Below are positions 27,486-33,724 of a DNA stretch of 33,724 bases, piece after piece. The position numbers were made by a program, and so were the translations under genes. Under the pieces are notes generated by a model. It made no database searches, was not told where the DNA came from, and saw only the letters and a program-made list of their open reading frames with translations. The stretch is from a virus, in IMG/VR virus record IMGVR_UViG_3300020472_000092, positions 1 to 33,724 of that record. One strand, given 5' to 3'. The number at the start of each line of letters is the position of its first letter. The stretch's first letter is position 1.

Positions 27486-29351
27486 ATGGCAATAAAAAGT
27501 AATCAAGTAAACATTACTGATTTGGATTTCGATTCCATATCAGCAAACCTTAAGGAATATCTTAAGGGACAAACAACATTAAAAGACTACGATTTTGAAG
27601 GTAGTAATATTAGTTTATTAATAGACCTTCTTGCATACAGTTCACATGTTAGTGCATTTAATGCTAACATGGTTGCATCTGAAATGTTTTTGGATACTGC
27701 ACAAATAAGAAAGAATGTAGTATCTCGTGCAAAGGAAATAGGATACACTCCTACCTCTGCAACTGCTAGTAAAGCAACATTAGATGTACAAGTAAATAGT
27801 CCAACAATTGGTGGGGCAACTCCTACTGCATTGACGATTAATAGAGGACATAAATTTACTACTAATTTCGATGGAGTAAATTATCCATTCGTAGTTCTAG
27901 ATACAAAGACAATTGCACCAGCAAATGGTGTCTTCCTTTTTGACGATTTAGCAATTCATCAAGGAAGTATGAATACAGATATCTATAGGTATAACTCTCA
28001 GATACAAAACCAAAGATTCCCAATGACTGAATCTGGTGTTGACACTACAAGTATTTCGATTACTATTACTTCTGGTACAACAACTACATCATGGGTGCAG
28101 TCTAAAGATATATCTTCTGTTACATCTAAATCTAAAGTCTGGTATGTTCAAGAGAATGACGAAGGATTCTTTGAAGTATATTTTGGTGATGGTAATGTTA
28201 GTGCAGAACCTTTAGATGGTGACACAATTACTATCTCATATCTAGTTACTAATGAAGTACATGCGAATGGTTCAAAGAACTTCTCCATGTCTGATAATAT
28301 AAATGGTAACTCCGATGTAACTATTACAACTGGTATTGTTGCATCTGGTGGTAAAGAGAAAGAGTCTGTAGAATCAATTAAGTTTGCAGCTTCTAAATTC
28401 TACACATCTCAAAACAGATTAGTAACAGTAGAAGATTATAAATCTAAACTACAAACTTTATATCCAGGCGCAGATTCAATTGCAGTCTGGGGTGGTGAAG
28501 ATAATGAACCACCAGAATATGGAAAGGTATTTATTTCTATCAAACCAAGTCAAACAGTAAACACATTAACATCAACTGAAAAGACAAATTTAAAGTCTTC
28601 TTTAAAGACACTAAATATGTTGACAGTAAGACCGAACATAGTTGATGCAGAAGTGATAGAAATAATAATTAACACCAATTTTAAATTTAATCCTCGTGCA
28701 ACCACAAAGACTTCTTCCGAGTTAGAGACATTAGTTAAAGCTGCTGTTGTTGCACACGATACAAAATACTTAAGTGGATTCGATTCAGTGTTCAGAAGTT
28801 CTGTATTAAATCACGATATAGATAGTGCAGAATCTAGTATCCTATCGAATGTCACAACAACAAAATTAAGAAAGACATTATCACCAACTCTATCTGAATC
28901 AAAAGGATACACTGTAGAGTTTGGTGCTGGAAACAATTTTCATAATCCACACACTGGTTATAATAAAGATGGTGGTGGTATTATAGAGACAACAGGATTC
29001 GTTGTAAGTGGAGATGCATTTACATCTTACTTTGACGATGATGGTTCTGGTAACCTTAGAAGGTATTACTTCACAGGTTCCACGAGAGTTTATGCTTCAG
29101 AAGAAGCTGGAACTGTCGATTACTTGAATGGTAAAATAACAATAAATGGAGTCAATGTTATTTCAACAGCAAATACAGACGACACCATTTATTTTACTAT
29201 CATACCAAGTTCGTATGATGCAGTTGCATTTAGAAGTAACCTTCTAGATGTTAACACATCATTAATAAGTGCAACTGGAGTCTCAGACTCTATTGCATCT
29301 GGTGATACGAGTGCTGGAGTAGGATACACATCCTCAAGTTCACACTCCTAA
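27486..29351 (+). CDS. 6: Baseplate wedge protein gp6
   Basis: A 621-residue homolog of T4 gp6 (660), the wedge dimer that forms the inner baseplate ring. The N-terminal NLKEYLKGQTTLKDYDFEGS followed by LLIDLLAYSSHVSAFNANMV, and the VEDYKSKLQTLYPGADSIAV block in the middle, are diagnostic (baseplate J-like fold). The C-terminal 150 residues are Ser/Thr/Gly-rich beta structure. It is translated directly after gp25. Confidence 0.9.
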   Translation: MAIKSNQVNITDLDFDSISANLKEYLKGQTTLKDYDFEGSNISLLIDLLAYSSHVSAFNANMVASEMFLDTAQIRKNVVSRAKEIGYTPTSATASKATLDVQVNSPTIGGATPTALTINRGHKFTTNFDGVNYPFVVLDTKTIAPANGVFLFDDLAIHQGSMNTDIYRYNSQIQNQRFPMTESGVDTTSISITITSGTTTTSWVQSKDISSVTSKSKVWYVQENDEGFFEVYFGDGNVSAEPLDGDTITISYLVTNEVHANGSKNFSMSDNINGNSDVTITTGIVASGGKEKESVESIKFAASKFYTSQNRLVTVEDYKSKLQTLYPGADSIAVWGGEDNEPPEYGKVFISIKPSQTVNTLTSTEKTNLKSSLKTLNMLTVRPNIVDAEVIEIIINTNFKFNPRATTKTSSELETLVKAAVVAHDTKYLSGFDSVFRSSVLNHDIDSAESSILSNVTTTKLRKTLSPTLSESKGYTVEFGAGNNFHNPHTGYNKDGGGIIETTGFVVSGDAFTSYFDDDGSGNLRRYYFTGSTRVYASEEAGTVDYLNGKITINGVNVISTANTDDTIYFTIIPSSYDAVAFRSNLLDVNTSLISATGVSDSIASGDTSAGVGYTSSSSHS

Positions 29352-29384
29352 ACTATGATTCATGTGTATGCATGAAGTAGAATT

Positions 29385-29402
29385 CCCACATGTTGTGGGT
29401 TT
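29385..29402 (+). terminator. Weak hairpin after gene 6
   Basis: CCCACA (29385-29390) and TGTGGG (29394-29399) form a 6-bp stem with a 3-nt loop, followed by only three T. It could be a weak terminator or mRNA stabiliser in the 82-base gap before the next gene. Confidence 0.4.
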
Positions 29403-29433
29403 AAATTAATGCTTATTTAGAGAGGAAACTAAA

Positions 29434-29904
29434 ATGGCGGATAAAAAAGTAACGGCCCTAACCGATTTAGGGACAGGTATAGCAGGTGAAGACTTGCTAC
29501 ATGTTATTGACGACCCTGCTGGAACTCCAGTAAACAAGAAAGTATCTATGAGTAATGTTTTACAGAACCTTCCAGATTACTTGGGTTTTGCACAAAGTGC
29601 TGAAGCAATTACTTTTACAAGTAATGCTGCAACAGCAACAGCAGGTAAATTTGCACACTATGTAACTATCAGTGGTTCTGGAACCGATGTTCTAACTCTT
29701 CCAAATGGAAGTACAGGACAGGTTAAGTTCATTTGTATAGTTGCTACTGGTGGTGGTACTGGTTGTGAGATTACTCCTTCTGGAACTTTCACAGGTGGTT
29801 CAAAAATCACTGTTGCCGATGCAGGCGATTGTGTAATTATGCTTTACACTGGTGCAACATATGGTTGGGTAGTATTATCTAATCAAGGTGGAGCAATCAG
29901 TTAA
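29434..29904 (+). CDS. Small virion structural protein
   Basis: A 156-residue protein after AGAGAGGAAAC. The N-terminal VTALTDLGTGIAGEDLLHVI followed by DDPAGTPVNKKVS is a motif I know from phage structural proteins near tail fibre genes, where it acts as a short attachment module. The remainder is Gly/Thr/Ala-rich beta structure (GKFAHYVTISGSGTDVLTLP). It probably decorates the baseplate or a fibre; the exact place is unknown. Confidence 0.65.
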   Translation: MADKKVTALTDLGTGIAGEDLLHVIDDPAGTPVNKKVSMSNVLQNLPDYLGFAQSAEAITFTSNAATATAGKFAHYVTISGSGTDVLTLPNGSTGQVKFICIVATGGGTGCEITPSGTFTGGSKITVADAGDCVIMLYTGATYGWVVLSNQGGAIS

Positions 29905-29909
29905 TAATT

Positions 29910-32900
29910 ATGCCCATTCTTCACGACAGAATTAAAGACCAACTTCATGAGTTGTTACCTAACTTCATGTCAGAAGATGGGCCTGGTTTTCAGACCTTCC
30001 TTGAAGCATACTTTGACTTTCTTGAAAAAGGAATATTAGTACACAAGGAAGGAACTGATTTAGAAACAGTAGGACTGGAAGATGGTGTAGGGAGTCTTGT
30101 CCAAGAGACAGCAACTTACTCACCTTCTCCAGTCGTTACTACTAAGTTTCTATTAGAAAGGAATTCTGCTACTGGAGTAACCCAAGAGGCTTCTTGGGAA
30201 GTAGGAGAATATGTTGTAGGTTCTACATCTGGTGCAACTGCACGAATTGATGTATTAGGAAATGGTAATTCTAAACTCTACATAGAGTTGTTTACCGAAT
30301 CTCATTTCTTAATAGATGAAGTGATTGTAGGACAGAACAGTGGGTACACTGCAAAGGTAGATACCTTTACAGGTAACTCATTAATGGCAGGTAACAATCT
30401 ACTCTCATATGCAGATGTAGATAAGACTACTGGAGACTTCTTAAATTACTTTAGAGAAGACTTCATGCCGATGATTGACCAAGAGGTCATCGCAGACAAA
30501 AGAATTCTTGCAAAACATATCTCAGAGATATACAACACAAAGGGTAGTCTTGCATCATACCAATTCCTTTTTAGGATATTGTATGGTGAAGACATTAGTA
30601 TTATATACCCACAAGATAATGTAGTAGCACCATCTGATTCTGGATGGGTAGAAACCGAACTACTACACTTATATTCAACATTCAATTTATTAGATTATCC
30701 TCTTGGTAGAATTATCAAGAGAGATGCAGCTCAAGATATCATTACCAATATTCAAGTGGATAAGACCACAAGGGTAACTTCTGGTGAAGGTACTAATGTC
30801 TATGCAATTAGAATAGAGACTCCTTATATTGGAACTCTATCAATAGGTGATACTGTAGAACTTCAATCAAGAGAGAAGGCAACTGATTTCTATTATGCAA
30901 CTGTTAGAGGTATTTCTAGTGGTGTGTCACCAACAGAAAGTGGAGTCACAATCAGTCTAGAAGATGGAACTGGTAATGTTGGTGCAGAAGCAGAAGACTC
31001 AGAAGGGTTCTTATTAGAAACAGGATTACAAACAACTAGGACACCTTCTTGGTTGGGTGAAACATTACATTCCCTAGTATTAGAAACTGCAACTACAAAC
31101 ATTACAACTAATCATCCGATTCATGGTGGACTACCTAAGATGGTTAGAGAAACAGTCAACACTACAAGTACAGAAGCACCATCACAAGGTTCAATGTATT
31201 CAGATGAATATTCTCAAGGTGCATTGTATCGTGTATCCGACCAAGTAAATATATCCCTACCAGAATCAGAACAAGGTGTTGGACAAAGTGCAACATCAAT
31301 GGTAGGAGAAATAACATCTGGTGGTATAGAACAGATATTTGTAGATAGTGCAAATAAAGGAACTGGATATAGTGATGGAGACTATGTTGTCTTTGATGAA
31401 AGAGGCTCAGGTGGTAGTCTTGCATTAGGACAAGTCACATCTACTTCTGGCAACATGTTCCTCGAAGCAGGAACAACATTTGGTGCATTTGAATATATTA
31501 CAACATCTGCACAAGTATCATTTAGTGGTAGAGACAAACACAATAACATGATGGTGTTTGACCCAGAGAAAGTAGTAGTATTTGTTAAGAGGTCAAACAT
31601 AACAGATTCAACTACTGGAGATAGTTTTACAAATTACGAACATGTAAAGGGTGATGCAAACATTACACTTACTGGAACTGTAGTAACTTTTGTTGGAGAC
31701 TATGCAGATAGTGGACATGCAAATTATGTTGGTAATGCTGGAACAGAAGTTCTAGTTTATGCACAACCAGACGAGACTAATATTATATTAGAGAGTGGTA
31801 CAGGAGAAGGTAATTTACTTTACGACCAATCTGGTGCAGACCCAACAGGTTCAGTTTCAAGGGTTTCAATCCTAGATGAAGGATATGGATTTACTTCATT
31901 ACCTAAAGTGTATGTTGGTGGTAATATATTCTATACAGATACAGGAACTACACCAGCGTTTGCTGTTGGTGATTTGTTAACTGATAATGCTGGTTCAACT
32001 ACATGGGGTACTATTGTAGAACATGATGAAGACATTAGAAAAGTAGTAGTTGCAAAATCTCGTACTGCAACACATACAACTAAACCATCAGTTGGTGATA
32101 CAATAAAAGTAGGGACTGTTACAGCAGTCGTTAAGGACACAGATTTAACACAAGGTAAAAATGCACACATAACTTGTTATGGTGATAACATTGGTAAAGC
32201 AGGAAAATTAAGAATCATAACAGAAGGAAATCACTTTGACAAGTCTGGTGGTTTAACAAATTGGCCAGTAAGAATGGTCGTAGAAAATATAAGTGCAAAC
32301 CCAATTGTAGCCACTACACTAACAGGTGGATTCTCTGGTGCAACTGGAGAAGTTAAAGAGTTTGATGCAGATAGAAAATTAATAGAGATAACAGATACAA
32401 CAGGACAATTTAAACAGGGTGAAACTGTAACTGCTTCAGATGGTAAAACTTTTGATATAAAAAGATTCAACCATGCAACTGCAAGAGCTCAGAACTCTGT
32501 AGTTTCAAAAATAGATGGAAACTATACAGACGATAAAGGTTTCCCATCAGTAACATCACAAAGAATTCATGACTCTCATTATTACCAAGACTTCTCATAT
32601 GTCATTAAGGTAGGTGAGGGTATTGCTAAATATCGTTCTATAGTTAAACAATTGCTAAATCCAGCAGGTACAATCTTCTTTGGAGAGGTTGCAATTAGTT
32701 CAGAGATAGACAGTAGAGCAGATGTATATAATGCAAACTTTGATGGAACAAAGACTACAAGGTCATTCGTTCCTACTCTATACATTGGTTCTAAGATTGA
32801 CCCACTAAAAATTGTATTGGAAGATGGAACAGATACAGGGACAACAGTAGATACATTCTATGCAACAGAAGATAACATTATAATGGAAGATGGTTATGGA

Positions 32901-33724
32901 GTATTAACTTCTGAAAGATTCCTTGTTAACGATAGAATGACATTAACATTAGAAACAGATTCTATGAGTCCAGCTGGTGCATTAGACTTTACAGTAGGGG
33001 AGATAGTATATCAGAACCAATTTAAAACTGCAAGTGGTGATTTAAGTTCATTAAGAATGAAGGTTGTATCAGTAGATACAGGTAACAGTAAGATAACAGT
33101 TGAAAGTTTAATACCAGACAACACTGCAATCAAACAATACTTACTTGAAGATGAACTGAATGTAAGTTCAAACTTTGACGAAGATAATAACCACTTCTCT
33201 GGGTGGAACCTACCAGTACCAAGTAAAGAAGCATGGCAGACTAACCAAACATCTGAAAATGCATTACACTTGCCTTGGGGTATTGTTGGTGAGTCGTCTG
33301 GAAAGAAAGCAGAAGTTGCTTCAGTAGTTCCAGCAAATGTTAGTACCGACCAAGGCTCAGGTCAAGCATTTATTGCTGGAGAAACTATTGTTGAATCAGA
33401 TGTTGGATTATACGACAGAATAGTTCGTGCAAATGTGCAAGCAGGTGGTCATGAAGTTATTAAAGAACTTGACATTATGCCACACTATGCACATCATAGG
33501 ATATATTATACCACATTAGATACAACATTACCAGTAGGTACAATAGTTAAGGGTGCAACATCTGGAGTACAAGCTCGTGTCATGGAACATGATACAACCA
33601 ACAAGTATGTGATACTTTGGATAGGTGCAACCGAACCTTATGGAAGTAATGTAGGAAACTTTACAACAGAAGATATTAAGAACACTGCATTATCCACAAC
33701 ATACTTTACTGCAACTAAAGTAGA
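29910..33724 (+). CDS. Very large baseplate/tail structural protein, 3' end beyond window
   Basis: ATG 29910 opens a frame that stays open to the window end (1271 complete codons). The start MPILHDRIKDQLHELLPNFM with FQTFLEAYFDFLEK, and the block EVIADKRILAKHISEIYNTK followed by YQFLFRILYGEDISIIYP, are typical of large wedge/virion proteins next to gene 6 in marine T4-like phages (gp7-like position). The body carries repeated beta modules of the type SGATARIDV, FSGATGEVKEF and SGVQARVMEH, preceded by GE-hydrophobic-V turns. Whether it equals gp7, gp10 or a marine-specific protein cannot be decided here. Confidence 0.75.
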   Translation, partial: MPILHDRIKDQLHELLPNFMSEDGPGFQTFLEAYFDFLEKGILVHKEGTDLETVGLEDGVGSLVQETATYSPSPVVTTKFLLERNSATGVTQEASWEVGEYVVGSTSGATARIDVLGNGNSKLYIELFTESHFLIDEVIVGQNSGYTAKVDTFTGNSLMAGNNLLSYADVDKTTGDFLNYFREDFMPMIDQEVIADKRILAKHISEIYNTKGSLASYQFLFRILYGEDISIIYPQDNVVAPSDSGWVETELLHLYSTFNLLDYPLGRIIKRDAAQDIITNIQVDKTTRVTSGEGTNVYAIRIETPYIGTLSIGDTVELQSREKATDFYYATVRGISSGVSPTESGVTISLEDGTGNVGAEAEDSEGFLLETGLQTTRTPSWLGETLHSLVLETATTNITTNHPIHGGLPKMVRETVNTTSTEAPSQGSMYSDEYSQGALYRVSDQVNISLPESEQGVGQSATSMVGEITSGGIEQIFVDSANKGTGYSDGDYVVFDERGSGGSLALGQVTSTSGNMFLEAGTTFGAFEYITTSAQVSFSGRDKHNNMMVFDPEKVVVFVKRSNITDSTTGDSFTNYEHVKGDANITLTGTVVTFVGDYADSGHANYVGNAGTEVLVYAQPDETNIILESGTGEGNLLYDQSGADPTGSVSRVSILDEGYGFTSLPKVYVGGNIFYTDTGTTPAFAVGDLLTDNAGSTTWGTIVEHDEDIRKVVVAKSRTATHTTKPSVGDTIKVGTVTAVVKDTDLTQGKNAHITCYGDNIGKAGKLRIITEGNHFDKSGGLTNWPVRMVVENISANPIVATTLTGGFSGATGEVKEFDADRKLIEITDTTGQFKQGETVTASDGKTFDIKRFNHATARAQNSVVSKIDGNYTDDKGFPSVTSQRIHDSHYYQDFSYVIKVGEGIAKYRSIVKQLLNPAGTIFFGEVAISSEIDSRADVYNANFDGTKTTRSFVPTLYIGSKIDPLKIVLEDGTDTGTTVDTFYATEDNIIMEDGYGVLTSERFLVNDRMTLTLETDSMSPAGALDFTVGEIVYQNQFKTASGDLSSLRMKVVSVDTGNSKITVESLIPDNTAIKQYLLEDELNVSSNFDEDNNHFSGWNLPVPSKEAWQTNQTSENALHLPWGIVGESSGKKAEVASVVPANVSTDQGSGQAFIAGETIVESDVGLYDRIVRANVQAGGHEVIKELDIMPHYAHHRIYYTTLDTTLPVGTIVKGATSGVQARVMEHDTTNKYVILWIGATEPYGSNVGNFTTEDIKNTALSTTYFTATKV

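Noticed and set aside
1-33724. CRISPR arrays, insertion sequences, integrase or attachment sites
   Set aside because: No regularly spaced repeats with spacers, no transposase or integrase motifs; the only repeats are the irregularly spaced 11-mers at 25786-26081.

Overview
This window is about 33.7 kb of a lytic T4-like myovirus, AT-rich and gene-dense. I read it as a marine phage, most likely of the type infecting SAR11 (Pelagibacter) or a related AT-rich alphaproteobacterium. The T4 assignment rests on recognisable homologs of T4 genes rnh, 33, 59, 32, 26, 51, 54, 4, 48, 53, 27, 5, 25 and 6, and on many exact T4-type late promoters (TATAAATA). The host guess is inference: the base composition, the cyanophage/pelagiphage-like versions of these genes, and a phage-borne ribosomal protein bS21, which I recall from pelagimyophage HTVC008M.

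Layout. 1-2340: tightly overlapping small genes of unknown role, several under 60 residues, plus one early-type promoter and a 14-bp inverted repeat around an RNA-sized loop. 2382-2996: membrane-anchored SleB-type cell-wall hydrolase. 3014-10402: RNase H, an AT-hook/DUF6433-like protein, many conserved marine T4-like unknowns, and a PD-(D/E)XK (MGME1-like) nuclease. 10403-10656: divergent control region with a 42-residue membrane ORF on the minus strand under its own late promoter. 10657-13678: transcription/replication block with gp33, a basic protein, bS21, helicase loader gp59, an unknown and ssDNA-binding gp32. 13707-13885: late promoter followed by a hairpin-rich, apparently non-coding stretch. 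13886-19198 (minus strand): head/tail block gp4, a gp2-like protein, a small unknown, gp54, gp26/gp51, a holin-like membrane protein and the tape measure. 19245-25759 (plus): gp48, gp53, gp27, gp5, small genes, a lipoprotein and an orphan. 25760-27060: unusual intergenic region with 11-bp repeats, a late promoter with a 5' hairpin, three tiny membrane/lipoprotein genes, and a minus-strand transcription unit with two sigma70-like promoters and a UUCG terminator but no real ORF. 27062-33724: gp25, gp6, a small structural protein and the first 1271 codons of a very large baseplate/tail protein running off the window.

How it works together. Sigma70-type promoters (TTGACA, usually 18 bp, TATAAT) drive small early/middle genes. 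gp33 with the phage sigma factor (outside the window) would switch on the TATAAATA promoters, which sit in front of the virion genes on both strands. gp59, gp32 and RNase H serve replication; gp48/gp54/gp27/gp5/gp53/gp25/gp6 build baseplate and tail tube; gp26/gp51 and the tape measure form the tail-initiation block.

Most notable observations: (1) gp51 has no usable start of its own and lies in the -1 frame after a UUUUUUC slippery heptamer at the end of gp26, followed by hairpins, which suggests a gp26-gp51 frameshift fusion; (2) three late genes are arranged as TATAAATA-N5-ATG without a Shine-Dalgarno, which predicts leaderless mRNAs; (3) two candidate non-coding RNAs (about 13720-13885 plus, about 26522-26994 minus); (4) a hidden minus-strand membrane micro-gene; (5) a phage bS21.
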